From the NCBI GenBank assembly GCA_013215465.1, contig JABSOW010000006.1, positions 1 through 64,000 on the forward strand: 64,000 bases of DNA, in the 5' to 3' direction. Shown here piece by piece: positions 55,861-64,000 of this stretch (position 1 is its first letter; every line of letters starts with the position of its first letter). The notes below the pieces were generated by a model. The model ran no database searches and was not told the origin of the DNA. It saw only the letters and a list, made by a program, of their open reading frames with translations. The DNA comes from Colwellia sp. (GTDB lineage: Bacteria > Pseudomonadota > Gammaproteobacteria > Enterobacterales > Alteromonadaceae). Both the position numbers and the translations under genes were made by a program.

Positions 55861-56712
55861 ACACAATCAACTCCAGACTTAAACGCAGAGATCGGCAAAT
55901 ACAATACTTTACGCATTATTGCGCTAACCGATAGTGGTACCTATCTTGACGGCGGAGAGTTAGGAGAAATATTACTACCTAAGCGCTTTAAGCCCGCTGA
56001 TTGTCAGGTAGGCAATAACATTGATGTTTTTATTTATGTTGACGGTGCCGAACGGTTAGTCGCGACAACAGAAAAAGCCTATGGTCAGGTTGGTGAATTT
56101 GTTTCATTAAAAGTCGTTGATGTAAATAAAATGGGCGCTTTTTTAGACTGGGGCTTACCAAAAGAATTACTGGTACCCTATAACCAGCAGCATTCAGAAA
56201 TGGAAGTTGGTAAATATTACTTGGTTCGAATTTACCTTGATCAAGTGACCGATCGTATTGCGGCTTCAAGTAAGTTAGATAAATTTATCGACATTTGGCC
56301 TGCGGAATATCAGCAAGGTGATAAAGTAAAATTAATTATCGGTGGTAAAACTGATTTAGGTTTTAAAGCCATAGTGAACGATTTACATTGGGGATTATTA
56401 TACGACAATGAAATATTTCAACCTTTACGCATAGGTAAGCACATTGATGGCTATATCAAACAAGTACGTGAAGACGGTCGCCTAGATCTGATCTTATCCC
56501 GTGGTAGTAAAAATAAAGTGAATGATTTTGCTGAAAAGTTCCTACAACACTTACGAGACAATGATGGCTTCAGTCCACTACATGATAAAAGTTCACCAGA
56601 GTTAATCCAAAGGATACTGGGAGTTAGCAAAAAGACCTACAAGGCCACGGTTGGTAACTTAATGAAAAATGGTAAAGTAACCATTGAAAAAGATGGTGTT
56701 CGCATAAAGTAA
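55858..56712 (+). CDS. CvfB-like S1 RNA-binding protein
   Basis: A 284-residue protein with repeated S1-like OB folds (about 10-70, 75-140 and 145-215) and a C-terminal winged helix (about 225-284, LIQRILGVSKKTYKATVGNL). This matches the YitL/CvfB architecture. Marks: GEILLPKRF, MGAFLDWGLPKELLVPY. CvfB in Staphylococcus affects virulence-gene expression post-transcriptionally; the role here is not known. The ribosome site before the ATG is poor, possibly due to the duplication just upstream. Confidence 0.88.
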   Translation: MTQSTPDLNAEIGKYNTLRIIALTDSGTYLDGGELGEILLPKRFKPADCQVGNNIDVFIYVDGAERLVATTEKAYGQVGEFVSLKVVDVNKMGAFLDWGLPKELLVPYNQQHSEMEVGKYYLVRIYLDQVTDRIAASSKLDKFIDIWPAEYQQGDKVKLIIGGKTDLGFKAIVNDLHWGLLYDNEIFQPLRIGKHIDGYIKQVREDGRLDLILSRGSKNKVNDFAEKFLQHLRDNDGFSPLHDKSSPELIQRILGVSKKTYKATVGNLMKNGKVTIEKDGVRIK

Positions 56713-57020
56713 TATGTAGTAGCTCAGACATTATATTACAGTTCCAAGTATCAGGACTGACTAAACCCGACAGGTAACTTCAAGCTCATAGTTGCCTGTG
56801 AAGATCGTCTTCGAAGGTTCACTGTTTACTATTTTTCGGTTAAAATTTACGAGTGAAAATCATCCCGCCTAACGTTCCCTTAGATACGATAGCCGACCCT
56901 AATAAAAATTCTATTTTACTACTTAATTTGTTTTTGGTTGCATAAAAAATTGGATAAGTGATAGTCAACTTTCAGATCATATAGCGGACGTAAATTTATT
57001 AACTCTATAACGGGGCATAT
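56713..57020. other. Gene-free interval before the insertion element
   Basis: About 300 bases with a weak hairpin (ACAGGTAACT / AGTTGCCTGT, 56770-56799) that may end the CvfB-like transcript. I see no gene, and no other signal I can support. Confidence 0.45.
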
Positions 57021-57031
57021 ATGGACGCCCC

Positions 57032-57268
57032 GGTTAATGCAAGGTTTAATGAAGGTACAGTCTGCTGTCATATATCCGACGTCTAGATTGGCAGTTTATA
57101 GCCAGCGCCATGATGTAATCCGAATCCTGTCTCCTAATCACAAAGTCGACATTAAAATGACAAGCCCCAAGGCAGGTTTTTACAGGAACGGTTGACCGTT
57201 TTTCATCAAGCATTGCAAACTTAAACTAGGTTTAAAATACTTACTCTGTTTTCTATTTCTTTATTAAA
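57032..57268 (-). ncRNA. Candidate bridge-RNA region of the IS110-family element
   Basis: The non-coding end downstream of the transposase, where IS1111-group elements are known to encode the structured guide (bridge) RNA. The stretch is GC-richer than its surroundings, with short complementary segments such as CGGTCAACCGTT near 57188-57200. I could not fold it, so this is a position-based proposal only. Confidence 0.4.
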
Positions 57269-58297
57269 TTAAGCTGTTTTAAATGCACAATTGGCTTTAA
57301 ATTCATCTCCAGTTGTTACAATGACCCAGGCAATTCGTGTAAGTTTATTGGCAAGGGCAACAATTGCTTTTGCTTTTCCACTGCGAATAACAAGTGCATT
57401 AAACCAGCGGCTTAGTGCATCAGTTTTATCAGGCGTATATTTCGAAACGGCTCTTGCTCCGTGAATTAATAAAGCTCTCAACTCATTATTTCCATTTTTA
57501 GTTATACGACCTAATTTGACCTTTCCGCCAGAGCTCGCTTGTCGAGGAATTAAGCCACACCAAGCAGATAGCTGTCTCCCATTTGAAAACTGTTTACCCG
57601 TTCCGACCTGACTTAAAAAAGCGGCGGTAACTATCGGGCCAAAACTCGGAATAGCAAGTAATGCTTGATATCTCGGTTGTTGTTTACATAATGATTCAAG
57701 CTCAACTGATATTGACTTGATATCTGTCGTTAGGCCATCGACTTCTAGCCACAGGCTATAAATTAGTTTGCGCATCACATCTGAAAGCTCATTATCGGGA
57801 TCTTCTAAAACTTCAGGAACCTGCTCTCGTAGGCACTTGAAACTTTTAGCGATAACAATGCCGTATTCACTTGCTAAACCACGTAATTGATTGGATATAG
57901 CTATTCGTTGGTCAACTAATCTTTGTCTAACACAGCGTAGTGATTTAATGTCTTGTAGTTCGATTGTTTTAATAGGAACACTATGTAAATTTGGTCGTGA
58001 GGCTGCTTCACAAATAGCACGAGCATCATTGGCATCATTTTTCTGATGACCCACAAAAGGTTTAACATGTTGAGGAGGAATTAATTTAACGGAAAACCCC
58101 ATATTAACTACCGTTCTTGCCCAGTAATTGGAGCTCCCACAAGCTTCCATGGCAATAAGTGTATTCTCAGGAAATTGACGTATTACATCTAAAAGCTTTG
58201 CGCGTGTAACTTTTTTGTTAGAGGTAACCTTATTTTCATTAGACAGAACACACACTTGGAAAAAATGTTTTGCTAAATCAATACCAACAACTTTGAC
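57269..58297 (-). CDS. IS110-family DEDD transposase, start codon unclear
   Basis: RuvC-like DEDD recombinase. The frame includes V-K-V-V-GIDLAKHFFQVCVL (from 58297), then MEACGSSNYW, GHQKNDANDARAICEA and the C-terminal transposase-20 domain with LAIPSFGPIVTAAFLS and RQASSGGKV holding the conserved serine. Total 342 residues from the first coding-like codon. The first catalytic Asp is in GIDLAK, yet no ATG, GTG or TTG precedes it in frame: the expected ATG before KVVGID is GTC (58297-58295), and the upstream AAAGGAGAG ribosome site is intact. The first standard in-frame start is GTG at 58255, after the Asp. Either a rare start is used or the copy is inactive. Confidence 0.85.
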   Translation of the reverse strand, partial: VKVVGIDLAKHFFQVCVLSNENKVTSNKKVTRAKLLDVIRQFPENTLIAMEACGSSNYWARTVVNMGFSVKLIPPQHVKPFVGHQKNDANDARAICEAASRPNLHSVPIKTIELQDIKSLRCVRQRLVDQRIAISNQLRGLASEYGIVIAKSFKCLREQVPEVLEDPDNELSDVMRKLIYSLWLEVDGLTTDIKSISVELESLCKQQPRYQALLAIPSFGPIVTAAFLSQVGTGKQFSNGRQLSAWCGLIPRQASSGGKVKLGRITKNGNNELRALLIHGARAVSKYTPDKTDALSRWFNALVIRSGKAKAIVALANKLTRIAWVIVTTGDEFKANCAFKTA

Positions 58298-58635
58298 TCT
58301 CCTTTAAATTGAATCTAATCAATTTGAGTATGGCTCATTTAACGCCAATGGGGAGGGGCGTCCATCACATCACTTAGCGCCTCAGTTCATTATTTGTGAC
58401 GTTCCACGCAATCATCAAAGGTTTTCTTTTAATAATTGAAATGGGTTATCATAATAAAGCCTTTTTCTTCTAAGCTTTAAATTGCTCTTGATAGATTCCC
58501 GTTAGTTAATACAACACCTGTTTTTAATCGGAATAAATCAAAAGATTCGATATAAATACAACTTGTTTCTTTGTTCCCAAAATTCATCAAAATATTTAAA
58601 TTTGTTTTATTTATAATAATCCCCTGAATATCAAC

Positions 58636-58681
58636 TTATCATATATGATAATACAAAGGTTGTGGTTGTCAGATATGATAA
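58636..58681. promoter_or_regulatory. Pair of operator-like palindromes, 30 bases apart
   Basis: TTATCATATATGATAA (58636-58651) is a perfect 16-base palindrome, and TTGTCAGATATGATAA (58666-58681) is a near copy with two changes. Their starts are exactly 30 bases apart, close to three helical turns, which favours a real protein-binding array. They lie in the roughly 425-base gene-free interval between the IS element and the repeat membrane protein gene. No regulator or target gene can be assigned; the rest of the interval shows nothing I can name. Confidence 0.6.
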
Positions 58682-58791
58682 CCAATTAAGTAGATATTCG
58701 TGGAAAATATCTCTCAATAATACTATTTAATTATATTTAACCACTGTGATTTAGAGTAATTACAGTGAAAAACCAGAGGTTTTGATAAACT

Positions 58792-59874
58792 CTACGTCCG
58801 TTGATCCTTACCTTCTTTTGAACCTAAAGGTTTAAACTCAAAAAACTCCCCAAAAATAATTAACAATGGAAAGGTAATGGATAGCATCGCTGTAGCAATC
58901 CATAATTCCAAGTCATAAGTAGGAGATCCTGAAGCGACGGGCCCAACAATATACATGCTCATAGATCTATATAGCCAATACATACATAACGCTAATAAAC
59001 CACATGAAACAAGTAGGCATCCACCTTTATAAGGCTGTTTTAATTGAGTAAAAGGAGCAGTTTGCATCATCACTAACATGATGAATTCACCAAAAATAAA
59101 TGAAACAATAACTTCAACGGTGTATTCGACAACATCCATATTTAGATATGTAACAAATATATGCCAAATACAATAGGAAAATAGGAGAATAAAGACAGTA
59201 TTAATCATGCCAAAAACTGGTTGCTTTTCAAATATTGGCACTTTCTTTTGTAGCCGTGTCATTGGCCAAAAATCCAGCAGAATTAGAGCATCTATGAGCG
59301 CTACAGTGGTTAGAAAAAATGATAGTACTGTCCAGGCGTTCAATAAACCTGAGGGATCAGCGACCGTAGTGTAAAAAGAAGCATCGGACAAAAAGTTAAA
59401 GTTGAATAGCGTGTCAAAAATAGCAAAGGTAATCAGATACGTTAGTGCCAGCGTACCTAAACCAATGATAGCAGGGTGTTTAGTTACCATTGAAAGTGGC
59501 CAGCATTGCCAAACAACCACCAACCACATGGTTATGACAACACTGAGTATTGTGAACATAATGACCATAGGTGTCGGCGGGGTTATTGAATCACCAATAA
59601 ATAATAAGGATATAAAAACTGCAATTAATCCCATCACCACCATCAATATAAAGAGGAAGAGTCCTTTTATTGGCTGCTTAAACTTAGTTAGCCATTTAGG
59701 GTAACTGGAATCCCATACTAGGGCTAATATGATTTGGGAAGGAATCATTGCAGTTACAATAAAGGCTACCCAACTGTTAAAGTTCTGGATTGAAAATTGT
59801 GCACAAATAGTGAGTGCAATGATGATGCAAATAATGGTGCTGGTGATACCAAGAATAGGTTGGCGTAAATTCAA
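58792..59874 (-). CDS. Membrane protein of five tandem two-helix repeats
   Basis: A 360-residue protein of about ten membrane helices. The motif (R/K)QPxxG (HPAIIG in one) recurs at residues 4, 66, 133, 217 and 279: RQPILG, KQPIKG, HPAIIG, KQPVFG, KQPYKG. Each motif is followed by a helix, a loop and a second helix ending in an aromatic/proline segment (SSYP, CWPLSMV, FWPMTRL, TAPFTQL, EFKPL). So the whole protein is five copies of one 62-84-residue unit. Start TTG at 59874 with AAAGGT eight bases upstream. I do not recognise the family. It lies divergent from a LuxR-type regulator. Confidence 0.75.
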   Translation of the reverse strand: MNLRQPILGITSTIICIIIALTICAQFSIQNFNSWVAFIVTAMIPSQIILALVWDSSYPKWLTKFKQPIKGLFLFILMVVMGLIAVFISLLFIGDSITPPTPMVIMFTILSVVITMWLVVVWQCWPLSMVTKHPAIIGLGTLALTYLITFAIFDTLFNFNFLSDASFYTTVADPSGLLNAWTVLSFFLTTVALIDALILLDFWPMTRLQKKVPIFEKQPVFGMINTVFILLFSYCIWHIFVTYLNMDVVEYTVEVIVSFIFGEFIMLVMMQTAPFTQLKQPYKGGCLLVSCGLLALCMYWLYRSMSMYIVGPVASGSPTYDLELWIATAMLSITFPLLIIFGEFFEFKPLGSKEGKDQRT

Positions 59875-60189
59875 GTGTTTACCTTTATTTTTATAATGAA
59901 TAGACGAATGACATTAATAGATTAGCTTTAATAAAACCATCCTCAAAATAGATGATATTACCTCCTTTTTATTATCATACTTTAACATGAACAGTGCTTG
60001 ATCAGGCTTGAGTACCTTGTAATATATAGCTTTTTGTTTTTTATTCTACAGTAAAAAAAACACATGCTCAGCCAAAACACGAGAACAAATGATGGCTGAT
60101 TACGAAAATAAGCTTATTTATAATATAAGAGTTTAGCTATTTTTTTTATTATGATATTGTTGATAAATTAACCTTTGGATATTGTAAAT
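59875..60189. promoter_or_regulatory. Divergent promoter region of the membrane protein and LuxR-type genes
   Basis: About 315 AT-rich bases. On the plus strand TTGATC (59998-60003), a 16-base spacer and TAATAT (60020-60025) form a reasonable promoter for the LuxR-type gene. No lux-box palindrome was evident to me. Confidence 0.45.
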
Positions 60190-60990
60190 ATGAGTATTTC
60201 TGCAAGAAATTATAAGCAACTTCTTGATGTCACCGAATGTTTGAGCTACGGGCTAGATTCAGCAAAGGTAAGATTAGACCTTGGAGAAGCCTTGCTTAAA
60301 TTATTAGATGCTGATTACTTTGCTTCTTACGTTTGGAATTCTGAAGATAGAAAGTTTGGAGAAGGCGTCTCTATTAATATGGATGAAAAAAATCTCATGG
60401 AATATGAGCAATACTATCAATTTCACGATCCTATTACTCATGAACTTAAAAAACGTAAACGTGCCACCTGCGTAAACGAAGTTATCGAGCAAAAAGATTT
60501 AGAGAAAACAGAATTTTACAATGACTTTCTATGTCATGACGGCCTACATTGGGGGCTTAATCTTTATGCCTATGATGGCAGAAATAATATAGGCGATATC
60601 AGAATATGGCGGAATAAAAAACGTCAAACGTTTGATTCCTCATCCGCTCAATTATTACAAATGATACGCCCTCATTTTATCAATTCATTACGAAACATTA
60701 ATCACCATAACAGTGAAAAACTTACTGAGGATATTCATCAGAATACACCCATTATTACAGCTTCTTGGGACTCTGCATTGATTGCAAAGCTATTCTCTTT
60801 TACTGCTCGTGAATCCGAAATTGTTAGAGAGCTACTGAGGGGTAAAAAAGATGAAGAGATAGCTAAAGAGTTGTACATAGCTTGCTCTACCTTGCGAACA
60901 CATATACGACATATTTATGCAAAAACAGAGGTTCATAATCGCACATCACTCTGCCATAAAGTTCTAAATAAACTGACTGGATTCGCTTAG
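60190..60990 (+). CDS. LuxR-family sensor-regulator
   Basis: About 266 residues. The N-terminal 1-170 form a sensor-like domain with YYQFHDPIT, where the Asp-Pro recalls the D-P pair of autoinducer-binding domains but the usual following Trp is not seen. The C-terminal GerE helix-turn-helix is clear: FTARESEIVRELLRGK, DEEIAKELYIACSTLRTHIR. ATG at 60190 preferred over the in-frame TTG at 60175. No luxI-type synthase is visible, so it is an orphan regulator that may sense a ligand of the adjacent uptake genes. Confidence 0.85.
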   Translation: MSISARNYKQLLDVTECLSYGLDSAKVRLDLGEALLKLLDADYFASYVWNSEDRKFGEGVSINMDEKNLMEYEQYYQFHDPITHELKKRKRATCVNEVIEQKDLEKTEFYNDFLCHDGLHWGLNLYAYDGRNNIGDIRIWRNKKRQTFDSSSAQLLQMIRPHFINSLRNINHHNSEKLTEDIHQNTPIITASWDSALIAKLFSFTARESEIVRELLRGKKDEEIAKELYIACSTLRTHIRHIYAKTEVHNRTSLCHKVLNKLTGFA

Positions 60991-61049
60991 TCTACTCTTC
61001 TTTTAATAAGGTTTACGTTTCTACAAAAATATTTTATCTTACCCAAACG

Positions 61050-61081
61050 AAAATACCGAACATTGAACTGTTCGGTATTTT
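61050..61081. terminator. Two-way terminator between the LuxR-type gene and the receptor gene
   Basis: Perfect 13-base arms AAAATACCGAACA and TGTTCGGTATTTT around TTGAAC, with A and T tails suiting both converging genes. Confidence 0.9.
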
Positions 61082-61152
61082 ATTATTGCAGAGACACTAT
61101 AAAATATATTATCAAATATTAAACAAGTCTCGTGCTTTCAATAAATTAATAC

Positions 61153-63387
61153 TTAAAATCTATAGTTTACAGATAAGCCAAAAGTACGAGGGTCTCCATA
61201 CACTGCGACAACACTAGAAGCGATAGTATAAACATGCGAGATGTATTCTTCATCGGTCAAATTTCTACCCCAAAGAGATACATCAAATGTGTCATCACTA
61301 TTAGTCCACGTTACTCGAGCATCTAATAAATTAAACTTGGGTTGTATTGCCCATGGTTCAAGTTCCCCACGTTGGTCGTCAGTAAAGCGATAATTTAAAT
61401 TAGTGCTAATTTCTGCACCACTATCCATAGGAATAAAGTAATCAAGATCAATATTATATTTAACTTCAGGTGTACGTATCAAATTGTTCCCATCTTGGTT
61501 TGGAAAAGCGGTTCCAGGTATATCAGTTTCTTCGAACTCACTATCTTGATAAGCATAAAAACCTGATAAGGTTAGGTTCTCAGTGATAAGCCAAGTCGCT
61601 TCTAATTCAATGCCCGCTATATTTGCATCACCAGCATTGAATGTTTGAAAAGTCCCAAATGCGGCACCGGGAGCTAATGGACCGAATGTTTGAATTTGCA
61701 ATCCCTCGTACTCGGTATAAAATAGCGCTCCATTCAATCGGAAACTGTCACTTAAATCAGATTTTAAGCCAAATTCAAAGTTTGTAGATTCTTCTTGATC
61801 TATTGGGTTAGTAAATTCTATACCTTGTGGGGCTGCGGCAAACCCGCCACTTTTAAATCCTTCTGCATAAGTAAAATACACATTAGTATCTTCTGATACC
61901 TGATAACCGAGTGAAGATTTTAAAGTGAATGTACTCCAATCTTCTTCTACAGAATTACTGAACGTTTGATTGATAATAACAAAGTCACCTGCTATGGCTT
62001 CATTATCAATTTCTTTTTTATCATAACTATAACGACCCCCTAAAGTGAATGTCCACTTTTCGTCAAGTTCCCAATCAAGCTGACCAAATGCGGCATAAGA
62101 TGTGGTTTTGTTATCTTGTCGGTACCAATCAGTTAAACCATCATCTCCATCAGCTATACATGTTGGACCGCTGGTTGGTACTGGATCGTTGTCAAAACAC
62201 TCCGTTCGATCTGTTCTCTCGGTTGAGAACCATAAACCGGATACGTAGTGAATATCGTCATTAATTGAAGAAACCCAACGCAACTCTTGAGTAAACTGTT
62301 CAGTAACATCAAATATTTGATCGTTGACTTGACCGAACAAAAAGGATGGTAGTGGCGATGCCGGCGTCCCTGTAGAGTCCATACTCCAATCATTTTCACT
62401 TTCGCGATACGCTGTGATTGAAGTGAGCTCTCCAGAGTCAAAATCCCATACTAATTTTGCACTTACACCCCAAGCCTCTTTTTTGACATAACCGTCAACG
62501 GGTCCAGCGGAACATTCAGGTCCTCTCCCTTCACACAGTTCAGCATAACTACCTGGAACATTAGCAGCCCAAAATGCAGGATCATCAGGGTGACCGGTAT
62601 TGATTGGAATTCGTGCGGTGTCTTCTACATCTAGCTGATCATAATCAGCTGAGAAAAGAGCAGTAAAGATATCGTCACTATATTGTAATTGTCCTCGGAC
62701 TACTTGAGCGTTATCATCCTTTTGTTTTTTATTAAGAAAAACATTATCTACCCATCCATCGCGCGTTCTTGTATTGAATGAAATTTTACCTGCCCAATTC
62801 TCTGATAAAGGTCCAGTTATCAATCCTCCAATTTCTTGTAGACCAAAGTTGCCGAGTGTTGCCTTAACTTTACCCTCAAACTCATCTGAATTTGGTGTTT
62901 TGGAGACAATATTAATCGCTCCACCAATAGTGTTTTTACCGAATAAAGTCCCTTGCGGTCCTCTCAACACCTCAATTCGTTCGAGGTCAAAAAGTTCAGG
63001 GTTAACGTTCGAAACACGTCCCATATATACGTCATCGACAAAAACAGCTACAGAGCTATCCGTTCCAGCGCCATCATCATTAGAAGAAGCTCCTCGTAAT
63101 GCTAATATATTTTGGCCCGGTGAAAATGCTGAAAATGTTAACCCTGGAACTCTAGTAGCCACATCAGTCATATCGTGGATCCCAGATTTTTCAATGCTTT
63201 CTGAACTCAATGCAGTAACCGCTAGCGGTACTTCTTGTAAGTTTTGTGAACGACGTTGAGCAGTGATGATAATTTTTTCCAATGACTTATCCATCACACC
63301 TACTATGGCTTCTTGAGCTAGTAAGGGCTGCGAAAGTGAAATGATAGCTGTTGCTATACACCCCACTAAATATTTTTGTTTTCTCAT
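61153..63387 (-). CDS. TonB-dependent outer-membrane receptor
   Basis: A 744-residue receptor: signal peptide to about 24 (QPLLAQEA), TonB-box-like LEKIIITAQR, plug domain with VPLAVTALSSESIEKSGI and VPGLTFSAFSPGQNILALRG, then VEVLRGPQGTLFGKNTIGGAI and a C-terminal barrel ending SVNYRF. It belongs to the large group whose members import varied organic substrates in marine bacteria (plug with VAVFVDDVYMGR). Two cysteine pairs lie in a mid-barrel loop (ELCEGRGPECSAG). It is preceded in its transcription direction by an amidase gene, about 105 bases away, on the same strand. ATG at 63387 after GGGAG. Confidence 0.93.
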   Translation of the reverse strand: MRKQKYLVGCIATAIISLSQPLLAQEAIVGVMDKSLEKIIITAQRRSQNLQEVPLAVTALSSESIEKSGIHDMTDVATRVPGLTFSAFSPGQNILALRGASSNDDGAGTDSSVAVFVDDVYMGRVSNVNPELFDLERIEVLRGPQGTLFGKNTIGGAINIVSKTPNSDEFEGKVKATLGNFGLQEIGGLITGPLSENWAGKISFNTRTRDGWVDNVFLNKKQKDDNAQVVRGQLQYSDDIFTALFSADYDQLDVEDTARIPINTGHPDDPAFWAANVPGSYAELCEGRGPECSAGPVDGYVKKEAWGVSAKLVWDFDSGELTSITAYRESENDWSMDSTGTPASPLPSFLFGQVNDQIFDVTEQFTQELRWVSSINDDIHYVSGLWFSTERTDRTECFDNDPVPTSGPTCIADGDDGLTDWYRQDNKTTSYAAFGQLDWELDEKWTFTLGGRYSYDKKEIDNEAIAGDFVIINQTFSNSVEEDWSTFTLKSSLGYQVSEDTNVYFTYAEGFKSGGFAAAPQGIEFTNPIDQEESTNFEFGLKSDLSDSFRLNGALFYTEYEGLQIQTFGPLAPGAAFGTFQTFNAGDANIAGIELEATWLITENLTLSGFYAYQDSEFEETDIPGTAFPNQDGNNLIRTPEVKYNIDLDYFIPMDSGAEISTNLNYRFTDDQRGELEPWAIQPKFNLLDARVTWTNSDDTFDVSLWGRNLTDEEYISHVYTIASSVVAVYGDPRTFGLSVNYRF

Positions 63388-63492
63388 AATATGTTACTCC
63401 CAGTTTGTTATGTTTTGTTTTTTGAAATGTTGATTATTTTTAAACTAATGACATCTATTACTTGTTATTCCTCGCATGGTTGTTTGCTCCAA

Positions 63493-64000
63493 TCATCCAA
63501 CAGTGTTTGAATTTATTAATTTCTCTATTTCTAAACCAATTGCAAGAAGTCGCTGATCACTGCCAACAGGTCCGTCAATTTCAATTCCAAAAGGAAGTCC
63601 ATTATCAGTGACACTTAATGGAATGCTTAAACCAGGAATACCTGCATTGCTTGATGGCTCAGTGTTGCGCATATAAGTAGGGAAAGTGGGGACTTGAGTT
63701 CCATTTAGTTCAACAGTTTTCTCGCTTCCTATAATAGGTCTGGCAGAGAGAGGTGTGGTTGGAAAAATTATCGCATCTACATTTTGTTGAGAAAAATAGC
63801 TACAGTAGAGTTGCTGAAGTTGAGGTCTAATTCTGTTTATGACATCCTCGTATATTTCTTTAGTAATACTTCCCTTTAGCACCATATCAATCGCATCTTT
63901 GACACCAGGATCAGAAATTTGTAATGATAAACTGAGTAAAGTTTCGCTGGGGATATTACTGTCAATATAAGCACTAAGTAGCTCTTTCGTTTCATATAAA
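63493..64000 (-). CDS. Amidase, C-terminal part (cut by the window edge)
   Basis: The frame is open to the right edge, beyond the internal ATG at 63885, so only the last 168 residues are seen. The C-terminal amidase-signature features are VDAIIFPTTPLSARPI, SSNAGIPGLSIPLSV and LPFGIEIDGP with DQRLLAIGLEIEKLI. The Ser-Ser-Lys catalytic centre would be outside the window. It is read just before the TonB-dependent receptor on the same strand, so the two probably form one transcription unit. Confidence 0.88.
   Translation of the reverse strand, partial: LYETKELLSAYIDSNIPSETLLSLSLQISDPGVKDAIDMVLKGSITKEIYEDVINRIRPQLQQLYCSYFSQQNVDAIIFPTTPLSARPIIGSEKTVELNGTQVPTFPTYMRNTEPSSNAGIPGLSIPLSVTDNGLPFGIEIDGPVGSDQRLLAIGLEIEKLINSNTVG

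Larger units (their letters stand above)
57021..58365 (-). mobile_element. IS110-family element, IS1111-like
   Basis: An IS110-type transposase is flanked by an 11-base inverted repeat: ATGGACGCCCC at 57021-57031 and GGGGCGTCCAT at 58355-58365. The long non-coding stretch (about 237 bases) is on the downstream side of the transposase and the short one (about 57 bases) upstream. Short subterminal inverted repeats and a long downstream end are features of the IS1111 group. True ends may lie a few bases outside the repeats, since these elements have subterminal repeats and no target duplication. Confidence 0.75.

Noticed and set aside
60190..60990. A quorum-sensing circuit
   Set aside because: The regulator has no synthase gene beside it and lacks some residues of acyl-homoserine-lactone domains, so only an orphan regulator is claimed.

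Overview
The window is a chromosomal segment of an AT-rich marine gammaproteobacterium. Gene content and order (bamD / rluD-pgeF-clpB; ribF-ileS-lspA-fkpB-ispH next to a minor-pilin operon; murJ divergent from rpsT) and protein sequences fit the Alteromonadales, most likely Colwelliaceae (Colwellia-like). The genus is an inference without a database search. No tRNA or rRNA gene, CRISPR array or prophage is visible, but the first 400 bases hold the promoters of an rRNA operon that runs off the left edge.

Layout. 1-1.2 kb: tandem rRNA promoters (minus strand) and a degraded DUF4124-type gene. 1.2-8.1 kb: clpB, pgeF, rluD, bamD, glnB, nadE (housekeeping). 8.2-16.1 kb: type IV pilus minor-pilin locus, with two fimT-like genes facing a tapY2-pilE-pilY1-pilX-pilW-pilV operon. 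16.5-24.7 kb: ispH, fkpB, lspA, ileS, ribF, murJ, rpsT. 24.9-30 kb: a lipoprotein zinc peptidase, a TlpA-like thioredoxin, an acyl-CoA dehydrogenase and a DUF3010 protein. 30-33.9 kb: a sugar-acid-type catabolic cluster (SDR, amidohydrolase/lactonase, enolase-superfamily dehydratase, class II aldolase/adducin). 34-39.3 kb: NRDE protein, an unlisted 57-residue membrane protein, ThrE-like exporter, TetR regulator, M13 peptidase. 39.4-40.8 kb: Fur box, bfd and two complementary bacterioferritin subunits. 40.9-50.1 kb: cobalamin uptake and salvage, with two cobalamin riboswitches, btuD-btuC-cobO-btuF, btuB and the opposing cobT-cobS-cobU-cobC. 50.3-54.8 kb: RND efflux pump. 55.2-56.7 kb: TerB-like protein and a CvfB-like S1 protein. 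57-58.4 kb: an IS110-family (IS1111-like) element. 58.6-64 kb: accessory locus with paired operator-like palindromes, a membrane protein made of five tandem two-helix repeats, a LuxR-type regulator, a large TonB-dependent receptor and the C-terminal part of an amidase cut by the right edge.

How the parts work together. The cobalamin genes form a complete outer-membrane-to-cytoplasm import route plus corrinoid adenosylation and nucleotide-loop assembly. No corrin-ring synthesis gene lies in the window, so this segment looks built for salvage. The two bacterioferritins split the ferroxidase and haem-ligand roles between subunits, with Bfd as iron-release partner. The right-hand accessory locus (receptor, amidase, sensor-regulator, repeat-built membrane protein) is the best candidate for an undescribed system: probably uptake and hydrolysis of an amide-containing substrate, though its substrate cannot be read from sequence.
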